From the NCBI GenBank assembly GCA_036783645.1, contig DAIPWT010000017.1, forward strand, positions 6,985 to 70,984: DNA of 64,000 bases, given 5' to 3'. Source of the DNA: UBA4732 sp002404095. Its GTDB lineage: Bacteria > Planctomycetota > Planctomycetia > Gemmatales > Gemmataceae. The notes under the pieces are model-generated. The model was not told the DNA's origin and ran no database searches. It worked only from the letters and a program-made list of their open reading frames with translations. Shown here one piece after another: positions 34,228-43,100 of the stretch; the stretch's first letter is position 1, and the number at the start of each line of letters is the position of its first letter. The position numbers and the translations under genes are program-made.

Positions 34228-34976
34228 ACGCGACGGGGACGGGTCTCGTCTACTCGACCTACCTTGGCGGCAGCAGCATGGACGGCGCTTCCAGCATCGC
34301 CTTGGACGCTTCCGGCAACGCCTACGTGACCGGCTGGACGCGCTCGACCGACTTCCCGACCATCAACCCTATCCAGGCGACCAGGAGCCCGGGCGTCGAT
34401 TCAAACGGCAATCCGAACAGCGATGTGTTCGTGACAGCGCTGAACAGTTCCGGCAGCGGCCTGCTCTTCTCGACCTACTTCGGCGGCCCAGGCGGCTCCT
34501 TCACCTACAACAAGAAGACGAAGACATCGACCTTCACTGGCAGCAATGGGGACGAGTACGGCTATGCCCTTGCCCTGGACTCTGCCGGGAATGTCTACGT
34601 GACCGGCTCGACCAGTGTGCCCGGTCAGTCGATCTCGACCAGCTTTCCGGCGACGCCCGGCGCCTTCCAGACGACGCCCGGCGGCGGCTTCGTCTTCAAG
34701 ATCGGCTCCCCGCTGGGCAGTTACCTGGCCTCGCCCTTGACGGCTTCCCTGTCGTCCGGCGGACCTGTAATTCCGTCCGGCGCGTCCGGCGGCGGACTGA
34801 ACGCCCACAGTCCTTCCGCCGCCCATGCCCAATCTGCGACTGCCGGCCCGGTCACGGGAAGTGGCCCTGATGTGTTTCAGACGGACCTCAGCACCCTGCT
34901 GACTGATGGCCGTATGTCCGGCGATTGGCCGTCCGACGAGGCCGGGTGGTCGCCGTCGGATTTGGCTTTCCTGTAA
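34089..34976 (+). CDS. SBBP-repeat beta-propeller protein, C-terminal part of the frameshifted gene
   Basis: In this frame GIAVDAAGDAYVAGTTTSAN continues the blade that was interrupted upstream, followed by further blades (VYSTYLGGSSMDGASSIALD, YGYALALDSAGNVYVTGS) and a Ser/Gly-rich end (residues 230-295). There is no clear start site; GTG 34089 lies inside a conserved blade. It is best read as the tail of the gene that starts at 33115. The protein would be exported and could be a surface adhesin or enzyme-like propeller, but no catalytic motif is visible. Confidence 0.7.
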   Translation: MDAAGDAYVAGTTTSANFPTTPGAFQTTFHTATTGASIGDAFVTKLNATGTGLVYSTYLGGSSMDGASSIALDASGNAYVTGWTRSTDFPTINPIQATRSPGVDSNGNPNSDVFVTALNSSGSGLLFSTYFGGPGGSFTYNKKTKTSTFTGSNGDEYGYALALDSAGNVYVTGSTSVPGQSISTSFPATPGAFQTTPGGGFVFKIGSPLGSYLASPLTASLSSGGPVIPSGASGGGLNAHSPSAAHAQSATAGPVTGSGPDVFQTDLSTLLTDGRMSGDWPSDEAGWSPSDLAFL

Positions 34977-35020
34977 GGGAAGCCGCGCTGAAAGCAGCGT
35001 CTCAATCCTAGTGGAAAAGC

Positions 35021-35065
35021 GGACAACGTAGATTGCCTACCAAAAGGAATCTACGTTGTCCCTTT
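35021..35065. terminator. Bidirectional hairpin terminator
   Basis: A 14-bp perfect stem ggacaacgtagatt/aatctacgttgtcc with a 13-bp loop, followed by ccttttat and preceded by gaaaag. It has U-rich tails on both strands and lies between the convergent SBBP gene (ends 34976) and the gene ending at 35078. Confidence 0.75.
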
Positions 35066-35077
35066 TATACCACGGCG

Positions 35078-35440
35078 TCATTTGGCCGGGACGCGGGTAT
35101 CCAAGCTCGCGATCCCAATGGATTGTTGCGCCAGGTTGGGCGATGCGGTTCCCAGCAGTCGCCCGCGGTTGTAATGTGCGGCCATGCTCCATTTCGATTC
35201 GTCATCGTAGAACAGGATCACGGCATAAGCGTCATGGCCCATCGGATCGGGAAGCCAAGTCGCGAAGAGTTCCGGCTTGAGTTGGTCCGCGGTCAAACCT
35301 ATTTGCTGACAGAAATCAAGGACGCGAACCCACTCCCCCGGTCGTTTGCCTCCTAGCAGACGCAGCGGAAAGACTTCCCACTTCGCAAGGCTCACCAAAT
35401 CGGTGCAGGCGTTGAACAGATTGATTTCCTCGTCTTGCAT
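35078..35440 (-). CDS. Small acidic hypothetical protein, possible immunity protein
   Basis: A 120-residue acidic protein (MQDEEINLFNACTDLVSLA, GEWVRVLDFCQQIGL, DAYAVILFYDDESKWSMA) with no recognised family. ATG 35440 follows GAGGAGGAG, a strong Shine-Dalgarno sequence, and lies 10 nt after the stop of the previous gene, so the pair is co-translated. Acidic small proteins encoded just after toxin-like domains are often immunity proteins. This is a contextual inference. Confidence 0.5.
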   Translation of the reverse strand: MQDEEINLFNACTDLVSLAKWEVFPLRLLGGKRPGEWVRVLDFCQQIGLTADQLKPELFATWLPDPMGHDAYAVILFYDDESKWSMAAHYNRGRLLGTASPNLAQQSIGIASLDTRVPAK

Positions 35441-35450
35441 CGGCTCCTCC

Positions 35451-35786
35451 TCATTCAATGAACGCCTTCAGCTTCTGAAACTCCTCCTCCACAGCCGGGC
35501 GAATCGTTCCGTCCCGTAATCGAGCTAGATGGGCGGCGTCCGGCCGCCGCACGGAGGTGACGTGCTCGCCATTTGTCTCAATTATATGTTCTCGCCCCTT
35601 TGAACCTCGCACGACAAAACGGCCGTCGTCGGGTTGAACAAACACATCACCTGGCCTGGCCCGCTGGATGTCGGTTGCCACCTCCGCAATCGGCCGTCCC
35701 TGTCCAACGCGGAGCCGGGCGTGTTCGCTCCTCGTGATCCCCGCAGGATCTTGATTTCCTCCATTGTTCGTAGGAGGTTCGCTCAT
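35451..35786 (-). CDS. Small toxin-domain-like hypothetical protein
   Basis: A 111-residue protein. The core RSEHARLRVGQGRPIAEVAT, PGDVFVQPDDGRFVVRGSKG and REHIIETNGEHVTSVRR has the His/Arg-rich beta pattern of C-terminal nuclease modules of polymorphic toxins, here standing alone. No exact family is recognised. The ATG at 35786 lacks a Shine-Dalgarno sequence. It precedes the small acidic gene at 35440, which could neutralise it. Alternatively, both are ordinary uncharacterised planctomycete proteins. Confidence 0.5.
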   Translation of the reverse strand: MSEPPTNNGGNQDPAGITRSEHARLRVGQGRPIAEVATDIQRARPGDVFVQPDDGRFVVRGSKGREHIIETNGEHVTSVRRPDAAHLARLRDGTIRPAVEEEFQKLKAFIE

Positions 35787-35829
35787 AACGGTCAACGACC
35801 TGCGACGTGCTTAATGGCATTCAGGCGAA

Positions 35830-37146
35830 TCACTTATCCACCCGCGATAGGGCGCGAAGGCCGCCTTCCAGCAACAGTTGGCCGGCGTCGATAGCCAGCT
35901 TGCTGCTGCGCGCGGTGCGCGCCTCGTAGCCGCCGGCCACGAACGCTTGCGCCGTCGGCACATAGCCGAGCAGCTCGTTGGCGAGGCTTACGACCCACGT
36001 CGCCGGGTGCTTCGACGCTTTCTTGATGCGCAGGCCGTATTCGCAGAAGTATTCGGCGCCGTTGGTGGCGATGCCCAGCGGGCCGATGCGGATTGCTTGT
36101 ACCTCGGCCGCCAGCATCGGCGTCTTGCGCCGCATCTCGGCCACCAGCTTACGCTCATCGGCAAAAACCGCATCGACCTTCTGGTCTTTCGACAGGTCGC
36201 TGCCCAGGCCGAACGGCGGCCGTTCGCGCGCCACGTCCGGTTCCGGCCGAATCTCCACCGGCGCCGTCTCCAACACCGCCGCCGTCGGCGCCTCCTTCAA
36301 CCACGTCATCCGCTCGACCACGCGGATCGTCTCCGATGCCAGCTTCATCCCCATCATGTCGGCATAGTCGGGGCCAAATTCGGAGTTTGCCGACAGGTTG
36401 TCTACCTGAGTAATGTCGCCGCAAGTTCCCAGGAGAAAGACGACCGGCGTCGCTTCGCCGTAGTGCGCCTTGATGTGCTTGCGCAGGTATCCGGCGTAGT
36501 CCGGCGAGAACTGGTCGCCGCCCACGACGGTGCTGTGACAAGCGAAGTTGACCACGACGCCGGCGACCTGGTTCTTGGCCGCCGGGTTGCGCACGGCGAA
36601 CACGCCCACGGCGGGGTCAATGGGTCCGGCCGGCGTCACGATCTCGTCATGGTGCGGCGTGCCGGGTTTGCCGGGGTGCGTGATCTCCCGGCCGTCGCGC
36701 ATCAAGAAACGGCGGTTGAAGGAGATGTTCGGCTCGGAACCGACGCCGACGCCGACTTCCGCCGCGTGCAGCGAGTTCCACGCCGCGCCCACCGCCTCGG
36801 CGATGGCCTTGGCCATCTTTTCGGTGTAGGCCGGATTCTCGTCGCAGCCGAGACAGCTGGCCACGGGGCCGCCGCTGTGCGTGTGGTTGGCGCCGATCAG
36901 CACGTTGTCGCCGGGAATCTTTGTCGCCTTAACGATCATCCGCCGCGCCGCCTCGACGGTGGGCTTGGTGATGAACAGCGCGTCCAGGCCGACCAGGGCG
37001 ACCGGTGCGGCGCCGTCGTAGACGACGCAGGCCGACGCCAGCAGCTTGTCGCGGACGCCGGTTCCCTTGCGCTTGAAGAAGCCGCCCGGCATTTCCATAC
37101 CCACGTCGGGCGTAATATCGCCGACGCCGAAACCGACTTGTAGCAT
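35830..37146 (-). CDS. Neutral/alkaline non-lysosomal ceramidase-like hydrolase
   Basis: A 438-residue protein with VGFGVGDITPDVGMEMPGG, VYDGAAPVALVGLDALFI and the metal-site segment GANHTHSGGP, plus VVNFACHSTVVGGDQFSPDY. This is the pattern of the neutral ceramidase N-terminal domain family. Ceramidases split the amide bond of ceramide. Planctomycete members lack a proven substrate and often have no signal peptide, as here. The last 90 residues (AEVQAIRIGPLGIATN to the end) are duplicated as the tail of the chimeric PIN gene at 32099. This copy is likely the parent because the tail continues a complete catalytic domain. Confidence 0.85.
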   Translation of the reverse strand: MLQVGFGVGDITPDVGMEMPGGFFKRKGTGVRDKLLASACVVYDGAAPVALVGLDALFITKPTVEAARRMIVKATKIPGDNVLIGANHTHSGGPVASCLGCDENPAYTEKMAKAIAEAVGAAWNSLHAAEVGVGVGSEPNISFNRRFLMRDGREITHPGKPGTPHHDEIVTPAGPIDPAVGVFAVRNPAAKNQVAGVVVNFACHSTVVGGDQFSPDYAGYLRKHIKAHYGEATPVVFLLGTCGDITQVDNLSANSEFGPDYADMMGMKLASETIRVVERMTWLKEAPTAAVLETAPVEIRPEPDVARERPPFGLGSDLSKDQKVDAVFADERKLVAEMRRKTPMLAAEVQAIRIGPLGIATNGAEYFCEYGLRIKKASKHPATWVVSLANELLGYVPTAQAFVAGGYEARTARSSKLAIDAGQLLLEGGLRALSRVDK

Positions 37147-37197
37147 GAGAAGCTTCCTCTGGATTCAGGCCGTCAACTCAGTTTGTCCCATATGATC

Positions 37198-37232
37198 TAT
37201 AGGACTTATAGGACTTATAGGACTTATAGGAC
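37198..37232. repeat. 9-bp tandem repeat
   Basis: aggacttat repeated about 3.7 times between the ceramidase-like and ribD genes, in their divergent promoter region. No other function seen. Confidence 0.8.
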
Positions 37233-37315
37233 AAACTGAAACGCTACTGTCCTTTCTACCACCGACAAGAATAAAATGTAATCGTCCTGAACCTTGGTTG
37301 CCAGGATATTTTCGC

Positions 37316-38407
37316 ATGAGCATCGCCGACGAAACCTGGATGCGCCGCGCCCTGGAGTTGGCGGAGCGCGGTCGCGGCTGGGTCGAACCCAACCCGATGG
37401 TCGGCGCCGTCGTGGTGCGCGGTGGACAGATAGTCGGTGAAGGCTGGCACCAACGCTACGGCGAGGCTCACGCTGAGGTGGTCGCCTTGACCGCGGCCGG
37501 AGACGCCGCACGCGGTTCCACGCTCTACGTCACGTTGGAACCGTGCTGTCATCGAGGCAAGACGCCGCCCTGCACCGACGCGATCCTACGCGCAGGCGTC
37601 GGCCGCGTGGTCGCCGCCATGAGCGATCCGTTTCCTCCGGTGGCCGGCAAGGGCGCCGATCTGCTGCGCGCGGCCGGCGTTCCCGTCGAATTTGGCATAG
37701 GCGAAGCGGCGGCGCGGCGGGTCAACGCCCCGTACCTGACGTTGCTGGCGATCGGTCAGCCGTATGTCCACGCCAAATGGGCCATGACCCTTGACGGTAA
37801 GATCGCCACGCGAACCGGCGACTCGAAATGGATCAGCAACGAGGCGTCTCGCCGCCTCGCCCATAAATTGCGCGGCCGCATGGACGCCGTGATCGTCGGA
37901 ATCGGCACGGCCCTGGCCGACGACCTGCAGCTAACCGCCCGGCCTCCTGGGCCGCGCATCGCTATTCGCGTCATACTCGATAGCAATTGTCGTCTGCCCG
38001 CAGATTCCGCACTGGCGAAGACCGCGCGCGAAGTCCCCACGCTGGTCGCCGCGACGACGCAGGCGCCGCCGGAGCGGATGGCGGCGCTGCGGTCGCTTGG
38101 CTGCGAAGTGCTGACACTGCCGACTGCGAGCGGGCGCACCGACGTCACTGCTTTGCTGGCCGAACTAGGCCGCCGGCGTTTCACGAATGTGTTGGTGGAA
38201 GGCGGCGGCGCGGTACTCGGCGCCTTCCTCGACGCCGGTGTGATTGACGAGGTTCACGTTTTCATCGCGCCGCGTCTGGCCGGCGGCGCGGCGGCGCGTA
38301 CACCCATCGGAGGGAAGGGCGTTGACGAGATCGCGAAGGCGCTGGCGCTGACGGAGCTGCGCGTCGAGGTGGTGGACGGCGACGTGTTGGTACATGGGTG
38401 GCGTTAG
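37316..38407 (+). CDS. ribD: Bifunctional riboflavin deaminase/reductase
   Basis: A 363-residue two-domain enzyme for the second and third steps of riboflavin synthesis. The deaminase domain has the zinc motif GEAHAEVVAL and TLEPCCHRGKTPPCTDAI. The reductase domain has YVHAKWAMTLDGKIAT, DSKWISNEASRRLAHKLRG and the NADPH site NVLVEGGGAVLGAFLD. ATG 37316 (MSIADETWMRRALELAE) is the conserved start, with CCAGGA upstream. No other rib genes are adjacent and no FMN riboswitch was recognised upstream. Confidence 0.95.
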   Translation: MSIADETWMRRALELAERGRGWVEPNPMVGAVVVRGGQIVGEGWHQRYGEAHAEVVALTAAGDAARGSTLYVTLEPCCHRGKTPPCTDAILRAGVGRVVAAMSDPFPPVAGKGADLLRAAGVPVEFGIGEAAARRVNAPYLTLLAIGQPYVHAKWAMTLDGKIATRTGDSKWISNEASRRLAHKLRGRMDAVIVGIGTALADDLQLTARPPGPRIAIRVILDSNCRLPADSALAKTAREVPTLVAATTQAPPERMAALRSLGCEVLTLPTASGRTDVTALLAELGRRRFTNVLVEGGGAVLGAFLDAGVIDEVHVFIAPRLAGGAAARTPIGGKGVDEIAKALALTELRVEVVDGDVLVHGWR

Positions 38408-38495
38408 GCCGGCACGAAGTTTGCTGAATAGGACGCTCGACCATCGCCGAGTCGGGATTGTTCTCATACGCGGTTCTACCAAGGGAAGCCAGAGC

Positions 38496-38708
38496 ATGAA
38501 TCATCAAGAACGCCAGGAGCATCATAAAAAAGAGCGGGAACACGAGGTTGCCCATGATAAGCACAAGCAAGAAGAAACCGACATTAAGGAAAGGAAAGGG
38601 CTGAAGTTCCCCCGCCATTTCTGGCTGATCGGCTTGGGCGTCGTGCTGATCTTCGTAATTGTGTTGATGTGGATCTTCTTCTTCCCATTCGGGCCACGCG
38701 CGGGGTGA
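38496..38708 (+). CDS. Small single-pass membrane protein
   Basis: 70 residues: a highly charged His/Glu/Lys-rich cytoplasmic part (HQERQEHHKKEREHEVAHDK) followed by one membrane helix (FWLIGLGVVLIFVIVLMWIFF) and a short tail. AAGGGAAG lies 9 nt before the ATG. No family recognised. It is too short for an enzyme and could be a small stress or membrane-stress protein. Confidence 0.65.
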   Translation: MNHQERQEHHKKEREHEVAHDKHKQEETDIKERKGLKFPRHFWLIGLGVVLIFVIVLMWIFFFPFGPRAG

Positions 38709-38736
38709 GTCAAGCGCCCCATTCCGGCTGCCCAAG

Positions 38737-38827
38737 GTGGGGCGCCCGCTCCGCGGGCGCCATGTTGGTTAGGGAGGCTGGATTACGCCCCTGAACCATC
38801 AAGGCGCCCGCGGAGCGGGCGCCCCAC
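38737..38827. repeat. BIME element, family D1
   Basis: Inverted GTGGG REP hairpins (gtggggcgcccgctccgcgg...) around a spacer that matches the spacer of the element at 21743 at 34 of 43 positions, mostly C/T changes. It lies 77 bp before carA. Confidence 0.85.
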
Positions 38828-38904
38828 TCTCCCCTTTTCCAACCCATTCTGGCCGGCGCCGCCTTCGCTCGCTACAGTGATTTGTAGTAAGCGGAGAGCG
38901 ATGA

Positions 38905-40020
38905 ATGGCGGCGATCCCGGCAAAATTGGCCCTGGAAGACGGCACGGTCTACACCGGCCGCGCCTTCGGCGCGCCCGGCGAGGCCACCGGCGAAGCCGTC
39001 TTCAACACCTGCATGACCGGCTACCAGGAGGTTCTGACCGATCCTTCCTACAAGGGCCAGATCGTCGCCATGACGTATCCGCTTATCGGCAATTACGGCG
39101 TCAATCTTGACGACCGTGAATCCGGCAAGCCGCAGGTTGAGGGCTTCGTCGTCCGCGAGTTGACGCGCATTCCCAGCAACTACCGTTCGCAAGGTTCTCT
39201 CGACGATTACTTGCGCGACGCCGGCGTCCTCGGCATTGAGGGCATCGACACCCGCGCTCTGGTCCGCCGCCTGCGCGTCCGCGGCGCCATGAACGCCGTC
39301 CTATCCTCCGCCGATTTGGATGACGCTTCGCTGGTCCACAAAGCGCGCACGCGGCCCGGCATTGTTGGCCGCGATCTCGTCCGCGAGGTCGTGCCGGCCA
39401 AGGGGTTCGACTGGGCCGAGGGCTTCGTCAATCCGCTCGTGACGTACCTGCCGTCGCGGCCGCCGACGCATCACGTCGTCGCCCTCGACTTCGGCATGAA
39501 ACAGAACATTCTGCGCTGCCTGGTACAGGTCGGCTGCAAGGTGACGGTGTTGCCGGGCTTGGCCACGGCTGACGACGTGCTGGCGTGCAAGCCGGACGGG
39601 GTATTCCTGTCCAACGGCCCCGGCGACCCGGAGCCGTTGGGTTACGCTATTGAAACGGTGGCGCGACTCGCAGGCAAGACGCCGATATTTGGTATCTGTC
39701 TAGGGCATCAATTGTGCGGCCTGGCTCTGGGCGGCAAGACGTTTAAGCTGAAGTTCGGCCACCGCGGCGCCAATCAGCCCGTTCTCAATCAGCGCACCAA
39801 CAAGGTCGAGATCACCACGCAGAACCATGGCTTCGCGGTGCGCGTGGACGACCTGCCGGCGGACCTGGAGCCGACGCACATCAACCTTAACGACAACACG
39901 TTGGAGGGGATGCGCCACCGGCGCTACCCGCTGTTCAGTGTGCAATACCATCCGGAGGCGTCGGCCGGCCCGCACGACAGTGGCTATCTCTTTGAGGAGT
40001 TTCGCCAGCTGATGGGATAA
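38905..40020 (+). CDS. carA: Carbamoyl-phosphate synthase small (glutaminase) subunit
   Basis: A 371-residue glutamine amidotransferase subunit that feeds ammonia to CarB for arginine and pyrimidine synthesis. The N-terminal CPSase domain has ALEDGTVYTGRAFGAPGEA and MTYPLIGNYGVN. The class I glutaminase domain has FLSNGPGDPEP, the nucleophile in GICLGHQLCG and the His in YHPEASAGPHDS. ATG 38905 overlaps an out-of-frame ATG 4 bp upstream. carB is not adjacent. argJ and an ArgA-type synthase are also in the window. Confidence 0.95.
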   Translation: MAAIPAKLALEDGTVYTGRAFGAPGEATGEAVFNTCMTGYQEVLTDPSYKGQIVAMTYPLIGNYGVNLDDRESGKPQVEGFVVRELTRIPSNYRSQGSLDDYLRDAGVLGIEGIDTRALVRRLRVRGAMNAVLSSADLDDASLVHKARTRPGIVGRDLVREVVPAKGFDWAEGFVNPLVTYLPSRPPTHHVVALDFGMKQNILRCLVQVGCKVTVLPGLATADDVLACKPDGVFLSNGPGDPEPLGYAIETVARLAGKTPIFGICLGHQLCGLALGGKTFKLKFGHRGANQPVLNQRTNKVEITTQNHGFAVRVDDLPADLEPTHINLNDNTLEGMRHRRYPLFSVQYHPEASAGPHDSGYLFEEFRQLMG

Positions 40021-40031
40021 GCGCCAGCGCT

Positions 40032-40094
40032 GTTTAGCCGCGACCCGAGGGGGACCGCGGGGAGACGCGCTCCCCTTCGGGTCGCGGCTAAACG
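40032..40094. repeat. REP/BIME palindrome, family A
   Basis: Arms gtttagccgcgacccgaggg... and complement, with two mismatches in the stem. It lies between the convergent carA and WD40 genes and probably ends both. Confidence 0.8.
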
Positions 40095-40112
40095 GCTTTA
40101 CGCTCCCCCTTT

Positions 40113-43100
40113 TCAGTGATCCCCGGTCAGCATCACCGAACGCGGCAACGCCTCAACACCGGCGCCGGTGCGGATCAGGACCGACGGCGGCGCGGCCGCG
40201 CCGGCCCAACCCGCGGCCATGCTCCACACCACCTTATTAAGCCCTTCTTGGAAACCTTCCGCAGTGTTCACGGAAGCCATGACTGGCGGTTGAGAGTTAT
40301 TCTTTTGCGTCCAGACAACCGCGCCGCCCGCATCCGTCAACGTCGCCACGACGGTCACTTCGATCACGTGAACGTCGATATTCTGCCTCAGTCTGCCGAT
40401 TTCCTTGTAGGTGCGCATTTGGCCCGTGTCGCGCGATGGTTGAATCTGGAGGGTCAGGGTCAATGGAGCGTCCGCCGCTATTTTGAAGCCCAGCGATTGC
40501 AAGTGCTGATTCTGACGGGTGGCGATGTCGCGGTGGTAAGCCTCCGCATCCGCGCCGGGCGCCGCCCCTTGCACGGAAACTTTGACGGCCATGCCAGGCG
40601 CCAACACGACTTTCGCATTCCCACCAGCGGCCTGCGTCGCCAACTGGCGCGTCGCGTCATCCGGCAGCGTCTGCGCTGACAGTAGCGGCGGGTCGTTCGG
40701 ATTGCGGGCCGCGGCAAACCAATAACGGCCGTCCGGCGAAGTGGTCGCCGCGCGGCCCAATCCGGGTAAGGTGTAAAGGGCGATCGGCCACTTCAGTTTG
40801 AGGTCGAACAAAGTCGATCCGAATAGTATGTGATCCGGGCCGCACCATTCCAACTCGTTGCCGCCGGGCGACACGGCGAACTCATCCTTGACGGCCCCCG
40901 TGACGGCATCCCAGCGCACGAGCCGAAGACCCTCGGCGGTGGTCAGCACGGCGGCCAACTCGCGGCCGTCTCGACTGTAGGCCGTCGCCTGGGCGCCTTG
41001 CGCGTTGGGACGAAACAGTTGGCCGACGCGCTCGCCGGTCGCCGCCTCCAGCACCTCGAAGTTCGACCCGGTGAACGCCGCCAGGTACTTGCGCCCCGCG
41101 CTGAGCGCCGGCAGATCGCGCACAAAAGCGACGGTATATAGCGCTTTACATTCAGGAATCTCCCATAGCGTCAATTTGCCGACGCCGCCCAGCGTCAGTA
41201 GGTGTTTCGCGTCGAGGAAGGCAAACCAGTGTACCCGCCCGTCGCCCTCTTTCTCGTAAGGCAGCCAGCCGACGACGTGCTTGCCCTCCGCCATCGACCA
41301 GACGTCGATGCGTTTGCCGGTCTTAGGTTCGCGGACGGCTATCATGGCGCCGTCGGGGCTGAGGTCGGCGTCAAGCGTCGCCGTGCTTTGCGGGCGCCCC
41401 GGCATTTCCTTGGGAAACTCCGCCGCGAACAGGTCGGCGCCGCCGAGATGCTTGCCGTCGGTCAGGTCGTAGCGCTCCACGCGCACTTGTTGGCGAGCGC
41501 TCAGTCCGGCCGCCTCGGGGACGACCAGCACGGCGGCCTGGCCGATGTCGGGCCGGCTAAAGAGGATGCGTTGGACGTTAGCCGCTTTGCCCGTCAGCGG
41601 GATCGGAGTCTTGCCGAGTACCCCCTTCGCGGCGGGCGCGTTATCCGCGACGGCCTTCCACTCGACAGCGCCGGCCGGCGCCGGCAGTTCCTTAACCGCC
41701 GTCCAGTCGGCCGCTTTCACCGTCGGCATCGAAGCGGTGTCGGCGTCTTGCCCTTCGCGCACCGCCTTGAGGGCGGCGGCGATGCGATCCGCCGGCAGCG
41801 CCTCGAAGAGTAGGCTTTTCTTCATCGGCTCGCCCTTGACATAGGCCACGCAGCCGCTGCCGAAGAATCGCCGCGGGGCGCCGTCAAGAGCTTCGGTGGG
41901 AAGTTTCCAGTAGACGGCGCCGCTCTTAGCGTCCACGAGCAATTGTCCGAACAGCATCAAGCCGCCGTCCTGTAGCCATTCCACTGCTTGTCCTTCGTAG
42001 AAGAAGGTGCTTTGCGGAACCTGGTCGAGCGTGTGTTCGCCGGTCGATTGGCCTGTGGCGACGTCCCAGATCTGAAGGCGAGAGGATTGGCCCATTCCGA
42101 ATAGAGCCGCGAACGACTTGCCGTCGGGCGAGAAGGCCAATCCCTGGCACTGGCTGTTGGCCGCGACCGCCAGATCGCCGGCCGGCCGGCCGGTCGTCAG
42201 ATCATAGACCAAAATGCGGTCGTTCGCGTTACTGAATAAGGCGAGGTACTTGCGCCCCGCGCTAAAAGCGCGCTGTTTCTTATCCGCTCGGGACGACGCC
42301 TTGAAGTTGCGTACTTCCGCTCCCGTTTTGACGTTCCAGACTTGCACCAGTACCTCGAATCCCTCGTGTTTCGCCGTCAGCACTTGGCCGGGGCCGGCGA
42401 AATCGACGTTCTGAAGGATGCCCGGCTTCTCGTCAACGATGATCTTGACGTTGCGGCCGTCGGCGACGTTCCAGACGTCAACGGTCATCTTGCCGCCGGC
42501 AAAGGTGGGGGCGGCAAGGTTGACGCCGTCGGCGCTGAGGGCCACATTTCCGCCGAAGCCGGCGGCGATGCCAGGGCCGACGCGCTTCATGGTTTTCAGG
42601 TTCCAGACTTCACAGACGTCGGTGAATCCGGCTTTGCCGGCGACGGCGACGAACGGGCTGGGCGAACTCGGATAAAAGACGAGATGGTTGAAACCGGCGA
42701 CAGGAATAGTCCCTTTAGGGTTGTCAGGCGGCGCCAGCTCGGCCGGCAGCGGATCGGGCTGAACCTGCCAAGCCGTGAGCGGCGCCGCCGGCATCGGCGC
42801 CGGCAGGGCGGGCGGCGGAAAGATAGGATTCGGTGGTGGAACTGGGTTCGGCTGTGGGAAAGGGTTCGGAGCTGGCTGAGGATTCTGATCCTGGTTTGGA
42901 TTCTGGTTCTGGTTCTGGTTTGGATTCTGGTTCTGATTCGGGAGGACCGGCATCTGAAGAGGCGCGGCGGGTGCGGTCACGGAGGCCACGGGGGCCGGAG
43001 CGCTGGATGCGGAAGTCCTTAACGCCACGAAGACCACGAGGCCGCCGCAGCCAAGAAGGAGGAGAAACGCTGCGCCGACGCCGCCGAGAATGAGGGCCAG

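Noticed and set aside
35878..37143. A 421-codon plus-strand open frame covering the ceramidase-like gene
   Set aside because: It is the exact antisense of a convincing enzyme; its Arg/His/Gly-rich translation has no recognisable motif.
37198..37232. Tandem 9-mer as a CRISPR array
   Set aside because: Unit too short, no spacers and no cas genes nearby.
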